Assembly: GCF_900172215.1 (NCBI RefSeq)
Contig: NZ_FWFP01000007.1
Location: 186,001-250,000, forward strand
DNA: 64,000 bases
Origin: Ruegeria meonggei
GTDB lineage: Bacteria; Pseudomonadota; Alphaproteobacteria; Rhodobacterales; Rhodobacteraceae
Direction: 5' to 3'
Part shown: positions 17,493 to 25,540 of the stretch, one piece after another
Position numbering within the stretch: the first letter of the stretch is position 1
Layout: every line of letters begins with the position of its first letter
Notes under the pieces: generated by a model
Databases searched by the model: none
What the model was told of the DNA's origin: nothing
Seen by the model: only the letters and a program-made list of their open reading frames with translations
Made by a program: the position numbers and the translations under genes

Positions 17493-17589
17493 TAAGCGGA
17501 CATGCCTTGTCCAATTGCAAAAGTCTGTTTTCGTCCGCCAAGCGGATCTCAAGATGCGCCCAACACAATATCTGGGTGCTGGTCGCTTA
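17493..17589. repeat. Three spaced (T/C)AAGCG(G)A-type repeats, candidate transposon-end sites
   Basis: TAAGCGGAC (17493-17501), CAAGCGGAT (17539-17547) and, on the other strand, TAAGCGAC (17589-17582) occur at 43-46 bp spacing in the gap before the island's first gene. Spaced short repeats are what transposase-binding sites at a Tn7-like end look like. I did not find a matching set at the other side, so the call is tentative. The rest of this 229-bp gap shows no convincing gene. Confidence 0.3.
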
Positions 17590-17663
17590 GAACAACCAAA
17601 GCTTGAAAGTGAGTATTTTAACGAACCGCGAACGTCGTTGAACGGGTGTTATGTAAACCGCCT

Positions 17664-18026
17664 TTAGGTTGTATTCTCACCACCTAAATCTTCATCACTC
17701 GAGTGTCCCAGATCATAAATACCCTGCTTCTTCATACGGCGTATAAACGCTAGGTAGTTAATTACCTGATCGATTTCATCCATTTCTCCTGTGGCATAAG
17801 CGACGGCAATCATCTTGAACTGAGCCTCAGGATCGTCCGCATTTTTTTCGTCACGTCGAGCCGGACTATTTGCAGCCCCCAAAGAAGCAGTAGTTGTTTC
17901 GTCTTCGCTCCACATCTCATCGAGATAGGCCTTTAGATTAAGCTCGGGATTATTCGCGCCTAGCTTGCCTACGGCCTCCCATATTGGTTGAAGCCGTTCA
18001 ATAAGATTTCTTTGACCGCTGGTCAT
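17664..18026 (-). CDS. Hypothetical protein of the transposition island
   Basis: 120 residues, acidic and probably helical, no recognised domain. It follows tniQ on the same strand by about 120 bp and is the last gene before the chromosomal LysR gene, so it is probably element-encoded. Its base composition is lower in GC than the core genes to the left. Function unknown. Confidence 0.55.
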   Translation of the reverse strand: MTSGQRNLIERLQPIWEAVGKLGANNPELNLKAYLDEMWSEDETTTASLGAANSPARRDEKNADDPEAQFKMIAVAYATGEMDEIDQVINYLAFIRRMKKQGIYDLGHSSDEDLGGENTT

Positions 18027-18146
18027 GTTTCTTCACCTCGCAGTTTAGCAATTCAACGTAGTTGGCCCAATCGAGAGACCGCCACTAATACTGATGAGCA
18101 TGTGCGGCGAAGCATCAACTTTGCTCCGCCACCTGCTTTTCCTAGT

Positions 18147-19997
18147 TCAAGCAGTCGTTGAGGCACTCAGTTTGGATTGACGTTCTACCCTCCCCATCGT
18201 CAGTTTCCGAGCCACATCGCGTGTCTCTTTCGGGTAAGCGCGAACAAACCCAGCGTCACAGGGGATTGTCTCAACTTCTCTTCGATCCAATGCCGGACCT
18301 AGATGGATCGCGGCGATCTCAAACTGCTCTGCCATTTGGCCCAGCGTTACGTAGGATTTTTCAAATATCTGAATGCTCTCTTCAGTGATGTAGAAACGAT
18401 AGTGCTGCGTGTCCGGGTTTCGCACTTTTATCTGCTTCAGGTATCCACCATCCCGCAATAACCGGATTGACCCGACGCTAATTCTCAAGCGGGCCGCCGT
18501 ATCCAGAAGCGACAGATCGCCGGAAAACACGCGCTCCGATTTCTCCAGGATCTCAGCGCAGTCGATAAGAATTCCAGCCAACCCCTCCACGTCCGGATCT
18601 CTCCAAACGCCGGTCAGTCGGTCCGCTGCCCAATCGGCGACAACGCGAGCCAGGGCCACCCCGCTCTGTCGGCTGTACTCCGAGAGGGGCACCCTATGAC
18701 GTGCCCGAGAGGCAATGCGCAGACCTGCAAGTCGGGTCAGCAAGTCCTGTACCGAAGATGTTGGCACGTATCGTAGAGACGTTCCAAAACGATAGGCTTC
18801 CAGAACATTCTGTCGGATCAGCGCCTTCACCTGGACCGGATGGATATTGAGCTGGACCGCGGTGGATTTGATATTCTGCAACCCGGACCAGAAGTCGAGC
18901 ACGGCAGCCAGATCCTCATGGCTGACATCTTTCATGTATGACAGGTCGCGCGCATTTTTGCCACGAAGATGGGCGAGAATACCTCGCACCCGAACCTCGC
19001 CGACCCCATGTAGCTCCCGCGCGCGTTCAAGCGTGATGAGTTTGGGCGCAGAGATTTCCGTACCCAGAACTTTCGCGCCGGTCTGCAGCGGATAGTTTTC
19101 ACGCACAAAATCCTGCACGCAAGCCCTGAGGACTGCTGTCGCCGGGTCCTCTTCAGTTTCCTTAAGCCAGGTGTAGAATTCGCCCATATCTGTCGTGAAA
19201 TAAGACCGCCTGGAGGAAGACCGGCGCCTGGCACGCTCCAACTCAGATTTCAGGGTTTCCGGTCCATTCTTCAAAAACTCGAAACCAGCCGACATGGCGG
19301 TACGCTCCTGGTCGAAGTCCAAATCCGAACGACTAACGCCGCGATCCATGGCAAGTGTCATGCCTAATGTAAGAGCGGCTTGATGAAGATGTGTCAGGTC
19401 CAAAGAGTCCAACCAGTCACCACAAACCCCATTCTTGATACGGCGGCTCAGGTAAGTTTCAAACGAGGATCGCCCGCGCGTTTTCGCGACCTGAGCGGCC
19501 TCCAAGATCAGATCCCTATGACGCGCCACTTGTTCAATCACGTCATAGGTGAGATGTGCATGCGATGCATTGGGAAGCTGGAGTAACGGAACGGCGTGTT
19601 TGGCACAGGTCCTAATCGGCAGCACCAACCACTCGAGAAGTTGAAACGCGCTCTCGGGACCAGAAGCCTCCATAGCCTCCACAATACATCTCGGACAAAT
19701 GCGGATGGTTGCACGCCGTAGCGTACCATTGGTAGCCGATGACAGCCCGACGAGATACCGGCAGGGACCAATCAACCTGGCCGCTCCTTGTTCCAGTGTG
19801 TTAAGCGGCACTCTAGTTAGCAGTGACAACGTCGCCAACTGGTCCAAATGTGCCGAGCAGATATGAGGCCATCGCATTCCAAGATCCGAGCAGAAATCAC
19901 GTGGCGTGCTGGTGTACAGCCGGGCCAAACGAGCAACATAACTTGACGGGGTCTCCCTTTCTGTGAAGGGGAGAATTGGATTCAGCAGGGGTATCAT
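18147..19997 (-). CDS. tniQ: TniQ/TnsD-type target-selection protein
   Basis: 616-residue target-site selector of a Tn7-like transposon. The N-terminal TniQ domain begins MIPLLNPILPFTERETPSSY and carries a zinc-finger pattern: CPRC near residue 100 and a CAKH pair about 35 residues later. The remaining 450 residues are helical with probable helix-turn-helix segments, including TAARLRISVGSIRLLRDGGY. This long, TnsD-like form, unlike short TniQ, usually reads a fixed chromosomal attachment site; the tRNA-Arg at 30.2 kb is one candidate. Its ATG overlaps the tniB/tnsC stop by 4 bp, so it is the fourth gene of a tnsA-tnsB-tnsC-tniQ operon. Confidence 0.85.
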   Translation of the reverse strand: MIPLLNPILPFTERETPSSYVARLARLYTSTPRDFCSDLGMRWPHICSAHLDQLATLSLLTRVPLNTLEQGAARLIGPCRYLVGLSSATNGTLRRATIRICPRCIVEAMEASGPESAFQLLEWLVLPIRTCAKHAVPLLQLPNASHAHLTYDVIEQVARHRDLILEAAQVAKTRGRSSFETYLSRRIKNGVCGDWLDSLDLTHLHQAALTLGMTLAMDRGVSRSDLDFDQERTAMSAGFEFLKNGPETLKSELERARRRSSSRRSYFTTDMGEFYTWLKETEEDPATAVLRACVQDFVRENYPLQTGAKVLGTEISAPKLITLERARELHGVGEVRVRGILAHLRGKNARDLSYMKDVSHEDLAAVLDFWSGLQNIKSTAVQLNIHPVQVKALIRQNVLEAYRFGTSLRYVPTSSVQDLLTRLAGLRIASRARHRVPLSEYSRQSGVALARVVADWAADRLTGVWRDPDVEGLAGILIDCAEILEKSERVFSGDLSLLDTAARLRISVGSIRLLRDGGYLKQIKVRNPDTQHYRFYITEESIQIFEKSYVTLGQMAEQFEIAAIHLGPALDRREVETIPCDAGFVRAYPKETRDVARKLTMGRVERQSKLSASTTA

Positions 19998-20989
19998 GCA
20001 TCTTCTCCATCTTTAGGCTTGTCTCCGTCGTCCAGGAGCTTTCTTGGATTGATGCGCCCGTAGTCCTCGGCGATGAAGACATTCATCCAGGCCTCTGCTC
20101 CATTCCTTTCGCTGTAGATCTCAGCAAAATGCCGAATGCCCAGTTTTGCGTCGAACCCATCTGTAAACAGCGCATGTGAAACCGCGAGGACAACAATCTC
20201 GGCCAAAAGCCCAAACTGATAGTCCGCCGCGTGAATCAACCGCATGGCAAAGGCTTCGTTCTTAACCGAGGTCGCCACATCTATCTGCGCCCGATCAGCG
20301 TATTTTTGAACGATCTTGATGACGGGACCGACATCGCGCAGTGAATGCAATCGACCGATTTCCACCGGGTCAACCCGCCGTGCCAACTGAGCATCCTGGT
20401 TTACAATATCTTTGAGACCCGGCATCCCAGACAGCAGCAGACTCACAGGCCAGACAGAGTTTTCCATCATCGACTTAAGTGTGTTCACGACGGACTGACG
20501 CTCTTTCTCGGTTTGGTATCGAGCCAAATCCTGCGCTTCGTCAAAGCCAAGAAAAAGCGTATGGCGACGTTTGAGTTGTTCCTTGACCTGATCCCAAATA
20601 GCCGGTCCTTGTTTGTTGCCGGCATAGGGATATCCCAGCGCCCGTAGCGTAGCTGCACCAACGAACTTCATCGTAGCCGGGCTTGGCACCTGAAGTCCGA
20701 TATACTCACAGATTTCCTCACCTGGGTCTGTGGCCATCAAACGCCTATATTTGTGAACGAGATGTCTTACCGCTGTGGTCTTGCCACTGCCCGACTGTCC
20801 CACCAGCATAATGCTCCTGGCTTTGAAGACGACACCGTCGGCATCGTCAGCACGCCGCTGCTCAAGGAGACTGCCAAAGCGCGCGTCTAGCTTGTTGAAT
20901 TCCGGACGCGGGATGTGGAGAGTTCTCAAGCTTTGCACGGTTTTACGGATGTCTTTGTCAGACCGGAAGTTTTGAGGGTCCTTACTCAT
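19994..20989 (-). CDS. tniB: TniB/TnsC AAA+ transposition regulator ATPase
   Basis: 331-residue AAA+ ATPase that links target selector to transposase. Walker A GQSGSGKT (residues 64-71) and Walker B LFLGFDE (145-151) are intact, and sensor-type residues follow in SLLLSGMPGL. ATG 20989 lies inside the end of the upstream tniA gene (8-bp overlap), which supports coupling; a longer frame to 21082 has no support. Members of this family form filaments on DNA and recruit the transposase. Length is close to that of TniB of Tn5053-type elements. Confidence 0.87.
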   Translation of the reverse strand: MSKDPQNFRSDKDIRKTVQSLRTLHIPRPEFNKLDARFGSLLEQRRADDADGVVFKARSIMLVGQSGSGKTTAVRHLVHKYRRLMATDPGEEICEYIGLQVPSPATMKFVGAATLRALGYPYAGNKQGPAIWDQVKEQLKRRHTLFLGFDEAQDLARYQTEKERQSVVNTLKSMMENSVWPVSLLLSGMPGLKDIVNQDAQLARRVDPVEIGRLHSLRDVGPVIKIVQKYADRAQIDVATSVKNEAFAMRLIHAADYQFGLLAEIVVLAVSHALFTDGFDAKLGIRHFAEIYSERNGAEAWMNVFIAEDYGRINPRKLLDDGDKPKDGEDA

Positions 20990-23192
20990 CACCCTTCTCC
21001 TCGCCTCGATCTGCGTCTCTGGCCATGCCGTGATCGCCGTCTTCATCCTCCAGTTCATCGCTGAAGAACCACTCGTCTTCATTCACCTCCGGCAGCACAG
21101 GTTCCTCCTCGGGCAGCGGACCGGGAAGGTAGGGAATTTCATCTGACAGGAAACCGCTTTCCGGATCAGGGATTGCCGCCTTTTTGTCAGAGGCAATTTC
21201 CGGATCAGAGCCTAAAGACAGACCCCAAAACGTCTCTTTCTGCGCACGTCTGATCTGATCGCTGGTAAGCTTGATCGGGCCAAGCTGCCGCGCTGCGCAT
21301 TGTTCAGCGTCGATCTCCTTGATCCTGCGAATAGCGCGGTCCACCACACTCTGAGTCAAACTGGCGGCAGCGCGATTGTTTTGACGCAGTTCAAATATTG
21401 ACCGCTCCCAAGAGGCGAAGGATACCCCTTCGAGCCCCTCAAGCTTTGCACCCAGCGTTGACCACCCACTGTCTTTACCGCGCTCCAACCAGACAGAAAT
21501 GTGCCCCATATCTTCGGTATCGATACTGACTTCGACACTCTGCTGGCCGTATTTTTGAAAGTGTTCTGCCAGACGTTTGGAATGATAGTTCACGCCGTTC
21601 ATCAAAACGCCGTGCCGACCAGTCTCACGATTGAATTTCAGCCCCAGGATATGACGAAGCTTGTGCTTGCTCATCGGAGGAGACCAGCCGAACTCAGTGA
21701 CCAGCTTGTCCCACATGTTGTTGGGCGTTGCGTATTCCAAACCCCGATGCTTGCGATTGTGGTAGACATCGACGGTGAAGCGTACCAGCAACTCCAAGAT
21801 ACTCTCGGCAGTATGCACCGCGTATTTTTCCGACGGGTAATCCCCTCTTTGCTGCGGATTGGAGAATGTGCGCCCCGTCAAGTAAGGCATCAACAAAATC
21901 GCTATTGAGCGGAATAAGCGCTCAATAACCCCTCTCAACTTGGGAGCCCCAGCAGGTAGAACAGAGTAGTCGATCGCCAAATCGGAAAGCGCAGCCTTGA
22001 AGTCTGCGTTAACAAAGGCCGGACCGTTGTCGACAACTACATGATAAACATGCCCATGTTGCGACCAGGACGTTTCACATCCAAGCTGGGACGCGAGCAT
22101 GGTCTTGCCTCGCATGGCCATCCAAACGACTGCTTTCGCATCTTCGGCACTTGGTTTGGTCGAGAGTTTGAGACCGAGTATGGAGCGGCTGGCGACGTCA
22201 ATGGCAGCGCAAACCCAGTAGCGACCAAGCTCAAGATCACGCAGGCTCGGATGGGTGATATCTGCCCCTGCGCCCTGCAAGATCGACATGAGATCAATTT
22301 CCCATTCATCCATTTCGACACGAAGCAATGGTGCGTGAAGCTTGATGCCCCCGGCATGGGCGCCCAGCTTGTTCTTGGCATGCGCTACACCGCTGCGCGC
22401 GGCCAGGACTTCAAACCGATCCAACTCACTAATGCGCCGTTCAATCGTGCTCAGGGAACATTCTGGAATAAGATCTTCGCCAGCAAAGCCAAGGGCGGTG
22501 TTCTTTCGTCGCACTTCAGCATTTACGGCATCCAACACCTGCGAAGGGTAGATCTCGTTGGGATGAAGGTAGTTCTCGAGTTCCAACTGAATAATCGCTT
22601 CGGCCTGGGGATGGACACGCTTTCCGTTTTGGCCATTGAAGATCGACTTTTTGATAAAGATCGCCGGATCTCTGGTCTTTTCCCACTCACGGTATTTTTC
22701 CATGATGCTAGTGCGACCGGGCACATAAGAGAGAAAAGTGGGATCAACCCCCTCGCCCTTAATGCTTTTAAGCAGCCCATCGTGGAGCTTCTGCTGTACG
22801 CGTTCCTGCAGCTTCGGCAGAAATTCAGGCCACCGCTTTGATGATCTGTTGAACCACTCTTCGGCTTCACCCTCGCTCATCGATTCACACCAGGCTTCGC
22901 CAAGAAACGCGTTGAACTGGGTTTTGCGAGACAGCCGCGATATCACCGCACGTCCCATCCGCGCATGGCGCGCAGCTTGACGATCGGAGAAATAGCCATA
23001 TTCGATTGAGAAGTGCCCATCTTCTAGCAACCTCGCGAGCTCCGCATGGGAAAACGTCAGCGGTACAGCATCCGCTTGTTTTGCCAGCAGGGTCACCGTG
23101 TCGTCTGTCACCTTTTGAACAAAGTGAAGCTCACCCTTTCCGAGCACCGCATCTTCATGGCTGATGTTGAGCTGAAACTGGATATCTTTCAT
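20982..23192 (-). CDS. tniA: TniA/TnsB-type DDE transposase
   Basis: 736-residue retroviral-integrase-fold transposase with a Mu-type C-terminal domain. The catalytic triad is visible: D295 in VEMDEWEIDL, D388 in YHVVVDNGPAF and E424 in LRGVIERLFR, with 35 residues between the last two (D35E spacing). N-terminal helix-turn-helix segments would bind the element ends. The C-terminus is acidic and proline-rich, expected for the TniB contact region. It overlaps tnsA by 4 bp upstream and tniB by 8 bp downstream. Pairing with TnsA predicts cut-and-paste rather than copy-in transposition. Confidence 0.92.
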   Translation of the reverse strand: MKDIQFQLNISHEDAVLGKGELHFVQKVTDDTVTLLAKQADAVPLTFSHAELARLLEDGHFSIEYGYFSDRQAARHARMGRAVISRLSRKTQFNAFLGEAWCESMSEGEAEEWFNRSSKRWPEFLPKLQERVQQKLHDGLLKSIKGEGVDPTFLSYVPGRTSIMEKYREWEKTRDPAIFIKKSIFNGQNGKRVHPQAEAIIQLELENYLHPNEIYPSQVLDAVNAEVRRKNTALGFAGEDLIPECSLSTIERRISELDRFEVLAARSGVAHAKNKLGAHAGGIKLHAPLLRVEMDEWEIDLMSILQGAGADITHPSLRDLELGRYWVCAAIDVASRSILGLKLSTKPSAEDAKAVVWMAMRGKTMLASQLGCETSWSQHGHVYHVVVDNGPAFVNADFKAALSDLAIDYSVLPAGAPKLRGVIERLFRSIAILLMPYLTGRTFSNPQQRGDYPSEKYAVHTAESILELLVRFTVDVYHNRKHRGLEYATPNNMWDKLVTEFGWSPPMSKHKLRHILGLKFNRETGRHGVLMNGVNYHSKRLAEHFQKYGQQSVEVSIDTEDMGHISVWLERGKDSGWSTLGAKLEGLEGVSFASWERSIFELRQNNRAAASLTQSVVDRAIRRIKEIDAEQCAARQLGPIKLTSDQIRRAQKETFWGLSLGSDPEIASDKKAAIPDPESGFLSDEIPYLPGPLPEEEPVLPEVNEDEWFFSDELEDEDGDHGMARDADRGEEKGDE

Positions 23193-23920
23193 GGCCTGTC
23201 CTTTCCGGGGGCAACAATTGTGTTGATGGAGATGAGTTCACGCGAATTGGCCTTCAGAAGCCTCGCGTAGATGGCTCGGAAAGCCGCCCGGAACCCGCGC
23301 GCGCCAAGGTCCAGAGGTTTTATGAGATCACTGATCGAGAGTTCGTCTGTGAGACCCGAAACAAGCTCAGCAACTAGAAGATCGGCCTCTTCGTCTGGGC
23401 AGCGCCGAAAGAAGTTCAAAAGCTCTGCGTTTTGCACTTCTTTTGGGTGGTGGTTGTGTTCAGTGATGAGGCAGACTTTGTCAGCAAATCCCTTCGGCAG
23501 ATCGCGGCGGATTGCAGCGAGCGTGCTTCTGAAGTTCAGCCTTTCAACCCGTTCAGCGGGTTTGACGGCCATCGCAACCTTGGATCCGTCCCGGTACTCC
23601 GCCAGATAATCAAAGCGATGCGTGCGCTGACGCCCTGAGGCATCAATATAGCTGACGGGACGCGGCTGATCATGCAGGTTCCAAAGGTTTGGATCCGCGA
23701 GTGCGAGTAGGCAGGTTACCCGTTCATGTTGACTCGCTGAAATAAACTGCCGCCAGTACATTTCGGCAGGTGTCATAGCTAAGGTAAAACCGCGCGCAGT
23801 GAACTGTGAGCGCGCAGGAAACATCAGCCCAGCCGTGGTTGGCTCAGGGGGACGATAGAAATCGTCGTTGTCATCTTTAGACATATCTCTTGCCGTGGCT
23901 GCGAGCTCTGCCCGCGCCAT
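23189..23920 (-). CDS. tnsA: TnsA-like endonuclease
   Basis: 243-residue probable 5'-strand nuclease of a Tn7-like element. A PD-(D/E)XK pattern is visible: glutamates at E53/E66 in the first helix, D104 in THRFDYLAEY, and K120 in VAMAVKP. The residue two before the lysine is alanine, where Tn7 TnsA has glutamine, so full activity is not certain. ATG 23920 is preferred because GAGGAG lies 5 nt upstream; the frame extends to a TTG at 23947 without a site. It is the first gene of tnsA-tniA-tniB-tniQ and stands 25 nt after a terminator-like hairpin. Homology is judged from pattern and position, so moderate confidence. Confidence 0.72.
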   Translation of the reverse strand: MARAELAATARDMSKDDNDDFYRPPEPTTAGLMFPARSQFTARGFTLAMTPAEMYWRQFISASQHERVTCLLALADPNLWNLHDQPRPVSYIDASGRQRTHRFDYLAEYRDGSKVAMAVKPAERVERLNFRSTLAAIRRDLPKGFADKVCLITEHNHHPKEVQNAELLNFFRRCPDEEADLLVAELVSGLTDELSISDLIKPLDLGARGFRAAFRAIYARLLKANSRELISINTIVAPGKDRP

Positions 23921-23945
23921 TCGGCTCCTCTTCATTTGTGGAGAC

Positions 23946-23992
23946 AAAAGGCGACCCGCCCGCTGAAACGATCAGCGCGGTTGACGGGTCGC
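23946..23992 (-). terminator. Intrinsic terminator-like hairpin just ahead of tnsA
   Basis: On the minus strand GCGACCCG pairs with CGGGTCGC, with an inner stem CGCTGA / TCAGCG and a five-base loop, followed by CTTTTGTC. It ends about 25 nt before the tnsA start codon, which leaves no room for a separate promoter. Either it is an attenuator or read-through is normal. Confidence 0.6.
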
Positions 23993-24012
23993 AAATTTTG
24001 GGTCATGAATGA

Positions 24013-24041
24013 GGTGCAAACGGGTTCTATTCATTTGCACC
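24013..24041 (-). repeat. Inverted repeat GGTGCAAA-N13-TTTGCACC in the tnsA leader
   Basis: Perfect 8-bp arms (24013-24020 and 24034-24041) around a 13-nt loop, between two other hairpins in the leader upstream of tnsA. It could be an RNA hairpin or a protein-binding palindrome. Confidence 0.55.
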
Positions 24042-24042
24042 A

Positions 24043-24073
24043 AGCCCTTTGAGAGTGCCAGCTCTCGGGGGCT
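24043..24073 (-). repeat. Two-part hairpin in the tnsA leader
   Basis: Outer stem AGCCC / GGGCT and inner stem GAGAG / CTCTC with a short loop, lying 10 nt after the three-codon ORF. Together with the two hairpins closer to tnsA it makes a strongly structured 150-nt leader. Confidence 0.5.
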
Positions 24074-24082
24074 TTGCTATTT

Positions 24083-24094
24083 CTAGAGGCTCAT
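24083..24094 (-). other. Three-codon ORF (Met-Ser-Leu-stop) behind a near-consensus Shine-Dalgarno site
   Basis: ATGAGCCTCTAG follows AAAGGAG with an 8-nt spacer, a better ribosome site than most genes nearby have. Minimal ORFs placed before structured RNA are known in attenuation systems. It could also be the broken start of a lost gene, because the frame closes again two codons later (TAG AAA TAG). Confidence 0.4.
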
Positions 24095-24120
24095 TTGTTG
24101 TTCTCCTTTCTTTGAAGTGG

Positions 24121-24249
24121 CTAGAACAGCACGAAGACAGGTGCATCGAGGACATCAACTAAGGCTTGCTCGATGCGCGAATTCAGTAGTTTGCGTAAAC
24201 TGGCGAACCCACACCCAATAGACTGTTGTCTGGCCTCAGTCTGAAACAT
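24121..24249 (-). CDS. Possible 42-residue leader peptide
   Basis: ATG 24249 to TAG 24121, with AAAGGA about 10 nt upstream. The peptide contains QQSIGCGFASLRKLLNSR and a hydrophobic end (VDVLDAPVFVLF). No homology recognised. It lies between the Ner-like repressor gene and the hairpins ahead of tnsA on the same strand, so it may be a leader peptide of the transposition operon or a small regulator. Support is limited to the ribosome site and position. Confidence 0.4.
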   Translation of the reverse strand: MFQTEARQQSIGCGFASLRKLLNSRIEQALVDVLDAPVFVLF

Positions 24250-24311
24250 AGGATCTCGGTCCTTTCTGGTTCACAAATGGGTCCCATCGCAACGCCACAA
24301 CCGTTCCAGAA

Positions 24312-24587
24312 CTAGGGATTTACGGCGTTCCCGGGGCTTTGCTCCTCGGCCACCTCTGATTGGGCGTAGCGCTCAGGAAACAGCTCCTCAACCGACTGAT
24401 TTAACACAGAAGCCAGGTACTTTTCGATTTTCTCCGAACGGCTTTTCCCAAGCGACACAGAACTGACGGCGCTGGCTCCGACACCGATCCGTTGCGCTAG
24501 GTCCGTGAGCTTCAACCCTCTGATTTCTAATTCACACTTGATCCGCGCGTGCCTTGCTCGGTCGATAGGGATATCGTTGTGTCTCAT
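24312..24587 (-). CDS. Ner/Nlp-like helix-turn-helix regulator
   Basis: 91-residue DNA-binding protein. The segment LTDLAQRIGVGASAVSSVSL (about residues 27-46) forms the helix-turn-helix, and the end of the domain has SVEELFPERY, which matches the SPxEIWPxRY ending of Mu Ner and Nlp proteins. ATG 24587 is used because GAGGT precedes it by 7 nt; the longer frame to 24620 has no site. Ner of phage Mu represses the early transposition operon, so the same role over tnsA-tniQ is a reasonable inference. The first gene of the leftward transcript; diverges from the 172-residue gene. Confidence 0.75.
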   Translation of the reverse strand: MRHNDIPIDRARHARIKCELEIRGLKLTDLAQRIGVGASAVSSVSLGKSRSEKIEKYLASVLNQSVEELFPERYAQSEVAEEQSPGNAVNP

Positions 24588-24631
24588 GACTTGACCTCGC
24601 CAATGGAGTCGATTTTTCAACTATCCCAAAT

Positions 24632-24662
24632 AGATTTGATCGTGCGCGCGGCAGTCAAATCT
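24632..24662. promoter_or_regulatory. Inverted repeat AGATTTGA-N15-TCAAATCT, candidate Ner operator
   Basis: Perfect 8-bp arms (24632-24639, 24655-24662) around a GC-rich 15-nt spacer, 45 bp from the Ner-like start and in the 177-bp gap shared with the divergent 172-residue gene. Position and symmetry fit an operator for one or both promoters. A second TCAAATCTTTTA-like half overlaps the right arm. Confidence 0.5.
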
Positions 24663-24764
24663 TTTAAACGATGCCCCAAATTGCAAAAACACCTTCTTGA
24701 AAGCAAAAGCATAGAAATGGCGAATTGAAGACAAAGCCGTATGTAGTTTGCCCGCGATGTGTGA

Positions 24765-25283
24765 ATGGTTCAGAACGACTACGATACTTTCCGAAAGATA
24801 GACCCGGCGGCAGTTACACGCTGTCATATTCGTCTGGAAAAAAATGGTGATCTCCGTGCGACGGTCTGGTTGAAAGCCAAATCAGGGCTACCTTTCCAGT
24901 TCTCGTCTAGGCATCTCGTTGCAGACTTTCACGCCGTAGAAATGCTCAAGGATTTGCGTGCACGGTACTATTGTTCTCGCAAGTCTCTCTGGAGGCTGCT
25001 TGATCAACTGGGTTTGGATCCGTGGGAGCGCGCCATCAAGGACTACAAATCTGATATACCTTTGGCGCAGGTAGCAAAACGTCATGGGTTGAAAAAAACG
25101 ACACTTTCCAACGGCCTTAAGCATCGCGAAGTTCCAATTCGCATTGGAAGGCCTCCTATTCAATTCGATAGCATCGAAGTTCAAAAAGCGCTTCAAGACT
25201 GCCCTTCAGTCAAAGAACTGAGCAGAAGGTTAGGGTCTTCTTGGGACAAAGCCAAAGAGCAGTGGAAATCTTTTGAAGGATAG
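24765..25283 (+). CDS. HTH-containing protein of unknown function
   Basis: 172 residues, no family recognised. Residues about 90-125 read as a helix-turn-helix (LAQVAKRHGLKKTTLSNGLK), and a second candidate lies near the C-terminus (CPSVKELSRRLGSSWDKAKEQW). The N-terminal half has beta-strand-like segments (RCHIRLEKNGDLRATVWLKA). It diverges from the Ner-like gene and is the only rightward gene in the island, so it could be an activator, a target-selection partner or cargo. Its 3' end overlaps the 3' end of the low-confidence 25210-25536 frame. Confidence 0.65.
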   Translation: MVQNDYDTFRKIDPAAVTRCHIRLEKNGDLRATVWLKAKSGLPFQFSSRHLVADFHAVEMLKDLRARYYCSRKSLWRLLDQLGLDPWERAIKDYKSDIPLAQVAKRHGLKKTTLSNGLKHREVPIRIGRPPIQFDSIEVQKALQDCPSVKELSRRLGSSWDKAKEQWKSFEG

Positions 25284-25536
25284 GCATCCATTTGATGTTT
25301 ATTGCTCGAGATTTGCGTTGTGCGACAAGACTGATCGCTAGATTTGTAAGCTCACAGAACGATTGCGGATCTGCGATCATGAGCCCATTGCCGCCATCGA
25401 TCGTGCTTTGGCCCAACAGGTCGAATGAGCCCACAGCCGCCATTGCCCCAGTTTCGAGTATTTGCATGTGCGGCATGATGGTCGGCCCTTTGCTGCCGTT
25501 CGTATTACGCAAAACCAATGACCGCTCCGGGATCAA
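25210..25536 (-). CDS. Possible small gene or gene fragment downstream of the STAND-type NTPase
   Basis: A 108-codon frame begins with TTG 5 bp after the NTPase stop, on the same strand. Residues 20-80 read like real protein (MPHMQILETGAMAAVGSFDL and LMIADPQSFCELTNLAISLV), while the last 20 residues overlap the end of the 172-residue gene and look like run-off. It could be a partner protein of the NTPase truncated by rearrangement. No ATG start, weak ribosome site, no homolog recognised. Confidence 0.35.
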   Translation of the reverse strand: MIPERSLVLRNTNGSKGPTIMPHMQILETGAMAAVGSFDLLGQSTIDGGNGLMIADPQSFCELTNLAISLVAQRKSRAINIKWMPILQKISTALWLCPKKTLTFCSVL

Positions 25537-25540
25537 CTCA

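Noticed and set aside
17467-17667. 66-codon plus-strand frame after LysR
   Set aside because: No protein-like features and it covers the repeats at the left island edge.
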